Shown: positions 28,440-36,953 of the stretch, one piece after another
Numbering within the stretch: position 1 is the stretch's first letter
How the letters are laid out: every line of letters begins with the position of its first letter
Assembly: GCF_018760365.1 (NCBI RefSeq)
Contig: NZ_JAHIAB010000006.1
Coordinates: 223,373 to 287,372, forward strand
Direction of reading: 5' to 3'
Length of the DNA: 64,000 nucleotides
Source of the DNA: Pseudooceanicola endophyticus
Lineage (GTDB): Bacteria > Pseudomonadota > Alphaproteobacteria > Rhodobacterales > Rhodobacteraceae
The notes under the pieces: model-generated
The model's database searches: none
What the model was told of the DNA's origin: nothing
What the model saw: the letters and a program-made list of their open reading frames with translations, nothing else
Program-made: the position numbers and the translations under genes

Positions 28440-31400
28440 ATGCATCTTCTCGCCGCCACCCCCGGACGCATCGACGACGGCACCGAGGCCGTGGACCTGA
28501 ACCAGAGCCCCGCCGATCTCGTGGTGCTCTCCGCCGCCGACACGGAACTCGCGGCGCTCTCCCAGGCCCATGCGGCGCAGCCCGATGCCCCCTCCCTGCG
28601 CCTCGCCCGCATCACCGACCTGACCCATCCGATGTCGGTGGACCTCCACCTCGATCAATGCGCCACGAAGTCCCGACTGGTCATCGCCCGGGTGCTGGGC
28701 TGCATGGGATACTGGCGCTACGGGATGGAACAGTTCTCGGCCCGGCTCCACGCCGCCGGGGTCCCCTTCGTGGCGCTGCCGGGCGACGACAAGCCCGATC
28801 CGGAGCTGCGCGCCCTCTCGACCCTGCCCGATGAAGACTACGACGCCCTCTGGTCCTACCTGGTCGAAGGCGGCCCGGCCAATACCACGGCCTTCCTCGA
28901 CCACGCCCGCGCCCTGCTGGAGGACACCGAAAAACCCGGCCCCGCCGCGCCGCTGCTGCGCGCCGGCCTGCACTGGCCGGGCGAGGCCACCCCCTCCCTC
29001 GCCACGCTCCGCGCCCAGTGGCATCCCGATGCCCCCACCGTGCCGCTGGTCTTCTACCGCGCGCTGGTGCAGGGCGCGGGCCTTGCCCCCATCGACGCCC
29101 TCACCCGCGCCCTGCACCAGCGCGGCCTGAACCCGCTGCCGGTCTTCGTGGCCTCCCTCAAGGATCCGGTCTCTGCCGCGACGCTCGACGATCTCTTCGC
29201 CGAAACCGCCCCCCAGGTGATCCTGAACTGCACCGCCTTCGCCACCGGCTCCCCCCATGGCGAGGCGGGCGATGCCAACCCCTTCACCCGGCCTGCCGCC
29301 AACCGGGCCCCGGTCTTCCAGGTCGTCCTCGCCTCCTCCTCCGAAGAGGCCTGGGCGGATGGCCTCTCGGGCCTTTCCGCCCGCGACATCGCGATGAACG
29401 TGGCGCTTCCGGAAGTCGACGGACGCATCCTCTCCCGCGCCATCTCCTTCAAGGGCCAAAGCCATTACGACACCGCCACCCAATGCTCGATCGCGGCCCC
29501 GGTGCCGCGCGCCGACCGGGTGGATTTCGTCGCCGACCTCGCCGCCAACTGGGCCCGCCTGCGCGCCACCCCGGCTGCGGCGCGCCGCGTCGCGCTGGTG
29601 CTGGCGAACTACCCCAACAAGGACGGGCGGCTGGCGAACGGCGTCGGCCTCGACACGCCCGCCGCCACCGTCCACGTGCTGAAGCTGCTGCAAGAGGCAG
29701 GCTACACCATCGACACCCCGCCCGAGACCTCGGACGCGCTGATGCAGGCGATCCTCGCCGGCCCGACCAACTGGCTCACCGACCGCGCGCAGACGGAGGG
29801 CGGCGAATTCCTCCCCCTCGCCACCTACCGCGCCCATTTCGACGCCCTGCCAGAAACCACCCGCCAGCAGATCCTCGACCGCTGGGGTCCCCCCGAGGAT
29901 GACCCGTTCTTCATCTTTCCCCAAATATGCCCGCCGGAGGCCACCGCCGCAGGCGGTTTCAAGCTCTCCATCCTGCGCCACGGCAACGCAGTGGTCGGCA
30001 TCCAGCCCGCCCGGGGCTACAACATCGACCCCGATGAAACCTACCACGCCCCGGACCTCGCGCCGCCACACGGCTACCTGGCCTTCTACATCTGGCTGCG
30101 CGAGACCTTCGGCGCCCATGCGATCACCCACATGGGCAAGCACGGCAACCTGGAATGGCTGCCCGGCAAGGCCATCGCGCTCTCCGACGCCTGCTTCCCC
30201 GAGGCCGTCTTCGGCCCGCTGCCCCATGTCTATCCCTTCATCGTCAACGATCCCGGAGAGGGCACCCAGGCCAAGCGCCGTGCCCAGGCCGTGATCATCG
30301 ACCACCTGACCCCGCCGCTGACCCGCGCCGAAAGCTACGGGCCGCTGCGCGACCTCGAAGCGCTGGTCGATGAATATTACGAGGCCGCGGGCCTCGATCC
30401 CCGACGCATCGAACATCTGCGCCGGGAAATCCTGTCGCTGACCTCGGTCACCGGGGTGGACCGGGATGCGGGCTTTACCGGCGATGCGGACACCGATCTG
30501 GCCAAACTCGACGCCTGGCTCTGCGAGTTGAAGGAAGCGCAGATCCGAGACGGGCTGCACATCTTCGGCCAAAGCCCCGAAGGCCGGCTGTTCCGCGATC
30601 TTCTGCAGGCGCTGGTGCGCATTCCGCGCGGCGCGGGCAAGGGCGGCAATGCTTCGCTGCCGCGCGCGCTGGCCGCCGATCTGGAGCTGGATTTCGATCC
30701 GCTCGATTGCGACATGGCCGCCCGCTGGGACGGACCCCGCCCCGAAGCCCTGAACCTCACATCCGAGACCTGGCGCAGCACCGGTGACACGGTCGAGCGG
30801 CTGGAACTGCTGGCCGCCGCCCTGCTGGACAGTGACGCCCCGCCCCCCGGCCCCGCCAGCGCGGCGGTGATGCAGGCAGTACATGACACCATCGCCCCCA
30901 CCCTGAGGGCCTGCGGACCGGACGAGGGGGCGGGGCTCCTCACCGCCCTGTCGGGGCAGTTCGTCGCCCCGGCGCCCTCCGGCGCGCCCACCCGGGGTCG
31001 CCTGGACACCCTGCCCACGGGCCGCAACTTCTTCTCGGTCGACAGCCGGGCGGTGCCCACCCCCACCGCCTGGGCCCTGGGATGGAAATCCGCCAACCTG
31101 CTGATCGAACGCCATCTTCAGGACCAGGGCGACTGGCCGCGCACGCTGCTGCTCTCGGCCTGGGGGACGGCCAACATGCGCACCGGCGGCGATGACATCG
31201 CGCAAGGGCTGGCCCTGATGGGCGTGAAGCCGCAATGGGACGCCGCCAACCGCCGCGTGACGGGGTTCGAGATCCTGCCGCTCTCCACCCTCGACCGGCC
31301 CCGCGTCGACGTCACCCTGCGCATCTCAGGCTTCTTCCGCGATGCCTTCCCGCAACTGATCGCCCTCTTCGACAGCGCCGCCCGCGCCGTGCAGGCGCTG

Positions 31401-32180
31401 GACGAGCCCGAAGACATGAACCCCGCCGCCGCCCGCGCCCGCGCCGGCGAAACACAGGCCCGCATCTACGGCGCCAAGCCCGGCGCCTATGGCGCGGGCC
31501 TCCAGGCCCTGATCGACGAACGGATCTGGTCCGAACGCGCCGATTTCGCCCGCGCCTACCTGGAATGGGGCAGCTACAGCTACGGCACCGCAGACGAGGG
31601 CACCCGCGACACCGAAGGCCTTCAGGCCCGCCTCTCCCAGGCCGAGGCCATCGTGCAGAACCAGGACAACCGCGAGCACGACATCCTCGACAGCGACGAC
31701 TACTACCAGTTCGAGGGCGGAGCGGCGGCGGCAGTCGCCACGCTGAAGGGCGCCGAGGTGCCGCTTTATCACAACGACCACTCCCGCCCCGAACGCCCCG
31801 TCATCCGCACCCTGGACGAGGAAATCTCCCGCGTCATGCGCTCCCGCGTGGTGAACCCGAAGTGGATCGAGGGGGTGAAGCGCCACGGCTACAAGGGCGC
31901 CTTCGAGATCGCGGCGACCGTCGACTACCTCTTTGCCTTCGCCGCCACGACCCGCGCGGTGAAGACCCACCATTTCGACCTCTGCCACGAGGCCTTCCTG
32001 GAAGACGACACGACCCGCGCCTTCATCGAAACCCACAACGCCCCCGCGCTGCGCGAGATCGCCCAGCGCCTGCAGGAAGCCATCGACCGCGGCCTCTGGC
32101 AACCGCGGTCGAACTCGGCAGCGGCGCGCATCGCCACGCTGCTGGCACTGGACAAGGACGCGACCGGGGCGCAGGCTTGA
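28440..32180 (+). CDS. cobN: Cobaltochelatase subunit CobN
   Basis: 1246-residue large subunit of the aerobic ATP-dependent cobaltochelatase, which inserts Co(II) into hydrogenobyrinic acid a,c-diamide with CobS and CobT (not in this window). It carries typical CobN/BchH-like motifs such as ITHMGKHGNLEWLPGKA near residue 563, PHVYPFIVNDPGEGTQAKRRAQAVIIDHLTPP, and WGTANMRTGGDDIAQGLALMG near 905. Residues about 490-507 are encoded by an in-frame dispersed repeat. The ATG at 28440 is in the right place, though an upstream frame is also open. Confidence 0.95.
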   Translation: MHLLAATPGRIDDGTEAVDLNQSPADLVVLSAADTELAALSQAHAAQPDAPSLRLARITDLTHPMSVDLHLDQCATKSRLVIARVLGCMGYWRYGMEQFSARLHAAGVPFVALPGDDKPDPELRALSTLPDEDYDALWSYLVEGGPANTTAFLDHARALLEDTEKPGPAAPLLRAGLHWPGEATPSLATLRAQWHPDAPTVPLVFYRALVQGAGLAPIDALTRALHQRGLNPLPVFVASLKDPVSAATLDDLFAETAPQVILNCTAFATGSPHGEAGDANPFTRPAANRAPVFQVVLASSSEEAWADGLSGLSARDIAMNVALPEVDGRILSRAISFKGQSHYDTATQCSIAAPVPRADRVDFVADLAANWARLRATPAAARRVALVLANYPNKDGRLANGVGLDTPAATVHVLKLLQEAGYTIDTPPETSDALMQAILAGPTNWLTDRAQTEGGEFLPLATYRAHFDALPETTRQQILDRWGPPEDDPFFIFPQICPPEATAAGGFKLSILRHGNAVVGIQPARGYNIDPDETYHAPDLAPPHGYLAFYIWLRETFGAHAITHMGKHGNLEWLPGKAIALSDACFPEAVFGPLPHVYPFIVNDPGEGTQAKRRAQAVIIDHLTPPLTRAESYGPLRDLEALVDEYYEAAGLDPRRIEHLRREILSLTSVTGVDRDAGFTGDADTDLAKLDAWLCELKEAQIRDGLHIFGQSPEGRLFRDLLQALVRIPRGAGKGGNASLPRALAADLELDFDPLDCDMAARWDGPRPEALNLTSETWRSTGDTVERLELLAAALLDSDAPPPGPASAAVMQAVHDTIAPTLRACGPDEGAGLLTALSGQFVAPAPSGAPTRGRLDTLPTGRNFFSVDSRAVPTPTAWALGWKSANLLIERHLQDQGDWPRTLLLSAWGTANMRTGGDDIAQGLALMGVKPQWDAANRRVTGFEILPLSTLDRPRVDVTLRISGFFRDAFPQLIALFDSAARAVQALDEPEDMNPAAARARAGETQARIYGAKPGAYGAGLQALIDERIWSERADFARAYLEWGSYSYGTADEGTRDTEGLQARLSQAEAIVQNQDNREHDILDSDDYYQFEGGAAAAVATLKGAEVPLYHNDHSRPERPVIRTLDEEISRVMRSRVVNPKWIEGVKRHGYKGAFEIAATVDYLFAFAATTRAVKTHHFDLCHEAFLEDDTTRAFIETHNAPALREIAQRLQEAIDRGLWQPRSNSAAARIATLLALDKDATGAQA
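29909..29941 (+). repeat. Dispersed repeat, type 1, copy 8, inside cobN
   Basis: TTCATCTTTCC-CCAAATATG-CCCGCCGGAGGC within the cobN reading frame, translated as FIFPQICPPEA. It matches intergenic copies at 33121, 36326 and 50160 nearly base for base. Confidence 0.9.
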
Positions 32181-32197
32181 GCGGAAAGGACCCCGCC

Positions 32198-32617
32198 ATG
32201 CAACCGCTTTTCGCCCCGGATCATCGACAGGAGGATCACCGACAGGGCCGCTGCCTCTGCGGCGCCGTGCGCTATGACTGGACCGGTCCGGTGAACTGGG
32301 TCGGCCATTGCCATTGCGAAAGCTGCCGACGCGCCACCGCCGCGCCCTTCACCACCTTCGTCAGCACGCCCGACCGTCAGCTGCACTGGCATGGCACGGC
32401 CCCGGCGATCTTTGCCTCCTCCCCGGGGGTTGAACGGCTCTTCTGCCCGCGCTGCGGCACGCCGCTCGCCTATCGCACCGCCGAACTTCCGGATGAGACC
32501 CACACCTACCTCGCCAACCTGCTGGATGCCGCCGGCCTGCCCCCGGACCGGCATTTCTTCTGGAACGAACGGGTTGACTGGATCACGCTTGCCGACGACG
32601 GACTGCCCCGCGAATGA
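32198..32617 (+). CDS. GFA domain protein (CENP-V/GFA family)
   Basis: 139 residues with the zinc-binding pattern of the glutathione-dependent formaldehyde-activating family: CLCGAV, then CHCESCRR and FCPRCGTPL. Biochemical function is uncertain for most members, and the link to formaldehyde is disputed. The stop overlaps the next start (ATGA). It lies 17 bases after cobN and could be cotranscribed. Confidence 0.85.
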   Translation: MQPLFAPDHRQEDHRQGRCLCGAVRYDWTGPVNWVGHCHCESCRRATAAPFTTFVSTPDRQLHWHGTAPAIFASSPGVERLFCPRCGTPLAYRTAELPDETHTYLANLLDAAGLPPDRHFFWNERVDWITLADDGLPRE

Positions 32618-33072
32618 CCCCGCTGCGCCTCGGCCCCACATCCCCCGACATTCCCCGCGTCCTGGATCTGCTGCGCAGGGCCTTCGCCGGTATGGAAGGC
32701 CGGATCGATCCGCCCTCCTCGCTGGCGCGGATGCAGTCCGAGGACCTTGCCCGCGCCGCTGAAACCGCGGAACTCTGGATCTTGCCCGGCCCCCTCGCCT
32801 GCATGATCCTGACACCGCGCCCCGATCACCTCTACCTCGGCAAGCTCGCCGTCGATGCCTCGGCCCGGGGCCGCGGCCTGGCACGCTGGATGATCGCCCA
32901 TGCGGCTACCCGGGCTGCGGCCCTCGACCTGCCCGCCCTGCGCCTGCAGACCCGAATCGAGCTGACCGAGAACCACGCCACCTTCACCCGCCTGGGCTTC
33001 ACCGAGATCGCCCGCACCGCCCATCCGGGCTACGACCGCCCGACCAGCCTGACCTTCGAGCGCCGGATCTGA
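32614..33072 (+). CDS. GNAT family N-acetyltransferase
   Basis: 152 residues with the acetyl-CoA motif VDASARGRGLARWMIAHA near 79-96 and TENHATFTRLGFTE near 119. Substrate unknown. Coupled to the GFA gene by a 4-base overlap. Followed by two dispersed repeats at a convergent junction. Confidence 0.82.
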   Translation: MTPLRLGPTSPDIPRVLDLLRRAFAGMEGRIDPPSSLARMQSEDLARAAETAELWILPGPLACMILTPRPDHLYLGKLAVDASARGRGLARWMIAHAATRAAALDLPALRLQTRIELTENHATFTRLGFTEIARTAHPGYDRPTSLTFERRI

Positions 33073-33120
33073 TCCGCCGCCCAGCGCCCCAGCCACATGT
33101 CCCGCCACGTCACGGTCACG

Positions 33121-33143
33121 ATGCATATTTGGGGAAAGATGAA
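33121..33143 (-). repeat. Dispersed repeat, type 1, copy 9
   Basis: Minus-strand TTCATCTTTCC-CCAAATATGCAT. A short GACAGG/CCTGTC hairpin (33145-33158) separates it from copy 10, which points the other way. Confidence 0.85.
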
Positions 33144-33160
33144 TGACAGGCCCCTGTCCC

Positions 33161-33217
33161 ATTTTCTTGTTCCAAATACCTCGGGGGAGTCTCCGCAGGA
33201 GACGGGGGCAGAGCCCC
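33161..33217 (+). repeat. Dispersed repeat, type 2, copy 10
   Basis: TTTTCTTGTTCC-AAATACCTCGGGGGAG, hairpin TCTCCGCAGGAGAC, GGGGGCAGAGCCCCC. Its arrangement with copy 9 mirrors copies 11 and 12. Confidence 0.9.
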
Positions 33218-33270
33218 CTGCACCGCCCCGCCACCGCCACCGGACTCCAGGGCAACTGGAAACCGGGTCC

Positions 33271-33561
33271 TCAGCGGCAGTCGAGCACGCCCAGGACAAG
33301 CGCCGCATCCCCCATCACCGCGGCCATCCGGCAGCCCGTCACCGATTCCATCGCCCGGCGCGCCGGGCCGGCCACGGCCTCCAGCCGCGGGGCAAGGCGG
33401 GCATTCCGGCGCACCGCCTCCGCCAGCAGCCCCCGGCGCCGCACCTCGAACAGATCCTCCCCCACCCGTACCCGCGCAACCGGGCTTGCGGCGAAATGCG
33501 GATCCGGCATCCCGCAGGCGGAAAGCGGAAGGATCAGCAGAAGGACGAGCAGCAGGCGCAT
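33271..33561 (-). CDS. Small lipoprotein
   Basis: 96 residues. It starts MRLLLVLLLILPLSACG, a signal peptide ending in a lipobox with Cys at about 16, so it should be membrane-anchored. The mature part is Arg/Ala-rich (VRVGEDLFEVRRRGLLAEAVRRNARLAPRLEAVAGPARRAMESVTGC) and has Cys residues near the C terminus. No recognised family. The start is placed at 33561 because the longer frame adds non-signal residues. Confidence 0.6.
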   Translation of the reverse strand: MRLLLVLLLILPLSACGMPDPHFAASPVARVRVGEDLFEVRRRGLLAEAVRRNARLAPRLEAVAGPARRAMESVTGCRMAAVMGDAALVLGVLDCR

Positions 33562-33706
33562 GGGGCGACTGTCCGCCCCGCCGCTTAAGAAACAGTGCAC
33601 ATCCCGCGACTTGCATCGGGCGCAACCCGGCCTTCCCGCCCCCTGCCTTCCCTTTCCCGGCCCCGCGCGCTAGCCGATAGGTCTCGGTCCGACCCGGAGA
33701 AAGCCC

Positions 33707-34063
33707 ATGATCCGCCATCTCTTCCTGCTGCTGCTCTACCAGCTCATCGGCGAAAGCCTTGCGCGCGCCCTGAACCTGCCGCTGCCCGGCCCGGTGCTGG
33801 GCATGTTGCTGCTGTTCCTGACCTTCCTCGCCGCGCCGCAGCTCTATGACGCGGTGCGCGGCACGGTCACCGGGCTGCTCTCGCATCTCTCGCTGCTGTT
33901 CGTGCCGGTCGGCGTCGGCGTGGTGCAGTACCTCGGGCTGATGAAGCAGGAGGGGATCGAGCTGCTGATCGTCCTCGTGGTCTCCACCGCGCTGGCCATC
34001 GCCGCCGGGGCGCTGGCCTTCCACATCCTGCTGAAGATCACCGGACAGGAGGAACGCCCGTGA
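33707..34063 (+). CDS. lrgA: CidA/LrgA family membrane protein
   Basis: 118 residues with four hydrophobic segments and the family core ALNLPLPGPVLGMLLLFLTF. LrgA/CidA proteins resemble holins and influence autolysis, and with LrgB-type partners they may export pyruvate or other metabolites. Coupled to lrgB by a GTGA overlap. Confidence 0.85.
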   Translation: MIRHLFLLLLYQLIGESLARALNLPLPGPVLGMLLLFLTFLAAPQLYDAVRGTVTGLLSHLSLLFVPVGVGVVQYLGLMKQEGIELLIVLVVSTALAIAAGALAFHILLKITGQEERP

Positions 34064-34776
34064 CCACCCTCACCGATATCTGGAGCTATCTGGCCCAGGG
34101 GCCGCTGCTGTGGCTCGGGCTGACGCTGGGCATCTACATCCTGTCGGACTGGGTCTTCATGAAGTCCGGCCGCTTCCCGCTGTGCAATCCGGTGCTGCTG
34201 TCGATCATCGGCCTCGGCATCCTGCTGGTCGTCACCGGCACCAGCTACGACACCTATTTCCAGGGCGCGCAATTCGTCCACTTCATGCTGGGCCCGGCGA
34301 CCGTGGGCCTGGCCGTGCCGCTCTTTGCCAATGCCCAGAACATCCGCAAGACCGCGCTGCCGATGGCGGTGGCGCTGCTGGTGGGCTCGACCGTGGCGGT
34401 GACCTCGGCGCTGCTCGTGGCGGAAATGCTCGGCATCCACGGCCAGGTGCTGATCTCGCTCGCGCCGAAATCAGCGACCGCCCCGGTGGCGATCGGCATC
34501 TCGGAACGCATGGGGGGCCTGCCCACCCTGACCGCGGCGCTGGTGCTGATGACCGGGATCATCGGCGCCATCATCGCGCCGCAGCTGCTGAACGTACTGG
34601 GGGTGCGCGACTGGCGCGCCCGGGGCTTCGCGGTGGGTGTCGCGGCGCATGGCATCGGCACTGCCCGCGCCTTCCAGGCGCATGAGCGCGCCGGCGCCTT
34701 CGCCGGCATCGGCATGGGCCTCAATGCCTTGCTGACCTCGGTGCTTGCCCCCTATGTTCTGCACCTGATGCAATGA
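34060..34776 (+). CDS. lrgB: CidB/LrgB family membrane protein
   Basis: 238 residues with six to eight hydrophobic segments. Family motifs include FMLGPATVGLAVPLFANA, LAPKSATAPVAIGISE and AAHGIGTARAFQAHERAGAFAGIGM. Starts with GTG at 34060, overlapping the lrgA stop. Partner of LrgA; transport function is inferred from the family. cobO follows after 13 bases, probably in the same transcript. Confidence 0.87.
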   Translation: MTTLTDIWSYLAQGPLLWLGLTLGIYILSDWVFMKSGRFPLCNPVLLSIIGLGILLVVTGTSYDTYFQGAQFVHFMLGPATVGLAVPLFANAQNIRKTALPMAVALLVGSTVAVTSALLVAEMLGIHGQVLISLAPKSATAPVAIGISERMGGLPTLTAALVLMTGIIGAIIAPQLLNVLGVRDWRARGFAVGVAAHGIGTARAFQAHERAGAFAGIGMGLNALLTSVLAPYVLHLMQ

Positions 34777-34789
34777 CCGGAGAGCCCCG

Positions 34790-35398
34790 ATGACCGAGGA
34801 TACCGAGCGCCACGCGATGAAGATGGCCAAGAAGAAGGCCGCACGCGACAAGATCATGGCAACCAAGACCGACGAGAAGGGTCTGGTGATCGTCCACACC
34901 GGCAAGGGCAAGGGCAAGTCCACCGCCGCTTTCGGCATGATCTTCCGCTGCATCGCCCACCAGATGCCCTGCGCCGTGGTGCAGTTCATCAAGGGCGGCA
35001 TGTCCACCGGCGAGCGCGACCTGATCGAGCGCCACTTCTCGGACATCTGCCAGTTCCACACCATGGGCGAGGGCTTCACCTGGGAAACCCAGGACCGCAC
35101 CCGCGACATGGAAATGGCCCGCGCCGCCTGGGAAAAGGCCAAGGAGCTGATCCGCGACCCCGCCAACCGCATGGTCCTGCTGGACGAGATCAACATCGCG
35201 CTGCGCTACGACTACCTGGATGTGGCCGAGGTGATCGCCTTCCTGCAGCAGGAAAAGCCCGGGATGACCCATGTGGTCCTGACCGGGCGCAATGCCAAGG
35301 ACGCGCTGATCGAGATCGCCGACCTCGCCACCGAGATGGAGCTGCTGAAGCATCCGTTCCGCGCCGGCATCAAGGCCCAGATCGGCGTCGAATTCTGA
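34790..35398 (+). CDS. cobO: Cob(I)yrinic acid a,c-diamide adenosyltransferase
   Basis: 202-residue CobA/CobO-type corrinoid adenosyltransferase, which adds the 5'-deoxyadenosyl group to the cobalt. The P-loop reads HTGKGKGKSTAAFG near residues 36-49. Further signatures are VQFIKGG, DEINIALRYDYLD and VVLTGRNA. Located after lrgAB, away from the other cob groups. Ribosome site GGAGAG. Confidence 0.94.
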   Translation: MTEDTERHAMKMAKKKAARDKIMATKTDEKGLVIVHTGKGKGKSTAAFGMIFRCIAHQMPCAVVQFIKGGMSTGERDLIERHFSDICQFHTMGEGFTWETQDRTRDMEMARAAWEKAKELIRDPANRMVLLDEINIALRYDYLDVAEVIAFLQQEKPGMTHVVLTGRNAKDALIEIADLATEMELLKHPFRAGIKAQIGVEF

Positions 35399-35454
35399 TC
35401 CCTTGCGGCCTTCGCCCGCCGGTCATAAATTCTGACCACCCGAGCGGAGGCCCC

Positions 35455-36225
35455 ATGCCCTTTCACCCCATCCAGCCAGAGAAACGCTCAGACGCCGTGG
35501 TGCGCCAGATCGAGCTGCTGATCCTGCGCGGCCTGCTGCGCCCAGGGGAACGGCTGCCGGCGGAACGCGACCTGGCCGAACGCATGGCGGTGTCGCGCCC
35601 TTCGTTGCGCGAAGCCCTGGCCGAGCTGCAGGGTCGCGGCCTGCTGGAGACCCGGGCGGGATCGGGCGTCTACGTGGCCGATATCCTGGGCGCGACACTG
35701 ACCCCGCCGCTGGTCGCGCTGATGCGCCGCCACGAGGAAGCGGTCTTCGACTACCTCTCCTTCCGCCGCGACCTGGAGGGCCAGGCCGCCGAACGCGCCG
35801 CCACCGAGGGGCTTGAGGCGGATCTTGCCCTGCTCGACCTGCTGATGAACCGGATGCGCGCCGCCCATCAGAGCGGCGATCCCGGCGACGAGGCCCGCCT
35901 TGATGCGGAATTCCACCTGGCGCTGCTGGAAGCCAGCCACAACATCGTCCTGCTGCACATGATGCGCGCCATGTTCACCCTGCTGCGCGAGGGGGTGTTT
36001 TCGAACCGGGACATGCTGTTCGTGCGCGCCGCGACCCGTGATCAGCTGCTGGACCAGCATGCCGAGATCAATGCCGCCGTCCAGGCCCGCGACGGCGCCC
36101 GCGCCCGCCGTGCCATAGAGGACCACCTCGACTTCGTCCGCGACGCCTATGCGGCGCAGATCCAGGAAGACCAGCGGGCGGAAATCGCCGGCCAGAAGCT
36201 GGACCGGGCGCGCGAGCGGAAATGA
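35455..36225 (+). CDS. GntR family regulator with FCD domain
   Basis: 256 residues. N-terminal winged helix-turn-helix (LPAERDLAERMAVSRPSLREALAELQGRGLLETRAGSGVYV) and a C-terminal FCD ligand domain with likely metal residues in LDAEFHLALLEASHN and DQHAEINAAV. This is the FadR/PdhR/LldR type that responds to organic acids. No target is adjacent apart from cobO and lrgAB upstream. GCGGAGG ribosome site. Confidence 0.87.
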   Translation: MPFHPIQPEKRSDAVVRQIELLILRGLLRPGERLPAERDLAERMAVSRPSLREALAELQGRGLLETRAGSGVYVADILGATLTPPLVALMRRHEEAVFDYLSFRRDLEGQAAERAATEGLEADLALLDLLMNRMRAAHQSGDPGDEARLDAEFHLALLEASHNIVLLHMMRAMFTLLREGVFSNRDMLFVRAATRDQLLDQHAEINAAVQARDGARARRAIEDHLDFVRDAYAAQIQEDQRAEIAGQKLDRARERK

Positions 36226-36229
36226 CGGC

Positions 36230-36287
36230 GGGGGCGCTGCCCCCGTCTCCTGCGGAGACTCCCCCGAGGGATTTGGAACAAGAAAAT
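36230..36287 (-). repeat. Dispersed repeat, type 2, copy 11
   Basis: Minus-strand TTTTCTTGTTCC-AAATCCCTCGGGGGAG, hairpin TCTCCGCAGGAGAC, GGGGGCAGCGCCCCC. It starts right after the terminator stem at 36289. Confidence 0.9.
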
Positions 36288-36288
36288 G

Positions 36289-36327
36289 AGACAGGGCGCG
36301 CCCGGTTCCCCGTGGCGCGCCCTGTCT
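36289..36327. terminator. Bidirectional terminator, gntR / atpF junction
   Basis: Perfect 14-bp stem AGACAGGGCGCGCC / GGCGCGCCCTGTCT (36289-36302 and 36314-36327) with an 11-base loop. On the plus strand it runs into TTCATCTTTCC, on the minus strand into CATTTTCTTGTTCC, so each side ends in a pyrimidine-rich repeat arm. It ends the convergent gntR gene and atp operon. Confidence 0.8.
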
Positions 36328-36350
36328 TTCATCTTTCCCCAAATATGCAT
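36326..36350 (+). repeat. Dispersed repeat, type 1, copy 12
   Basis: TTTCATCTTTCC-CCAAATATGCAT, directly joined to the terminator stem. Confidence 0.9.
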
Positions 36351-36375
36351 CGCGACGGCGACGCGGCGGGGGATC

Positions 36376-36948
36376 TCAGTTGAGGCGGGACTTCACCGTC
36401 TCGATGGAGCTGTCGAGCAGCGCCGCGGCCTGGGCGGCGGTCATCTGCTTGGCGATCACGTCGCGGGACGCGGCGATCGACACGGCGATGGCGCGGTCGC
36501 GGACTTCGCGGACGGCGGCCTGCTCGGCCGAGGCGATCTGCTCCTCGGCAGCGGCGATGCGGCGGGCGATCGCGACTTCCAGGTCCTTCATGGCCTGTTC
36601 GGCCACGGCGGCGGCATCGGCCTTGGCATCGGCGACGATGCGGGCGGACTGGGCCTGGACCTCTTTCTGCTTGCGCTCGTAGGCGGCCAGCAGGGCCTTG
36701 GCCTCCTCGCGCAGGGCGGCGGCCTGCTCCAGCTCGGAGCGGATGCCGGCGGCGCGCTTGTCGAGGAGACCGGCGACCAGGCCGGGCACCTTGAAGTAGC
36801 CGAGGACCGCCAGGAACAGGATGAAGGCGATCAGCACCACGAAGTTGGTGTTGTGCAGCGAGAAGAACGGGCCGGTGGCAGCCTGCGCGGGGGCGGCGGC
36901 CAGGGCCGCGAGGGCGGCAGCGGGCAGGATCAGGACGGTCTTGCGCAT
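36376..36948 (-). CDS. atpF: ATP synthase F0 subunit b
   Basis: About 190 residues: a cleavable or hydrophobic N terminus (MRKTVLILPAAALAALAAAPAQA), a membrane segment (FVVLIAFILFLAVLGYF), then a long charged helix forming the peripheral stator stalk with b'. ATG at 36948 preceded by AAAGG at a good distance. A TTG at 36957 overlapping the b' stop is possible but less likely. Last gene of the F0 operon. Confidence 0.92.
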   Translation of the reverse strand: MRKTVLILPAAALAALAAAPAQAATGPFFSLHNTNFVVLIAFILFLAVLGYFKVPGLVAGLLDKRAAGIRSELEQAAALREEAKALLAAYERKQKEVQAQSARIVADAKADAAAVAEQAMKDLEVAIARRIAAAEEQIASAEQAAVREVRDRAIAVSIAASRDVIAKQMTAAQAAALLDSSIETVKSRLN

Positions 36949-36953
36949 GGGTC

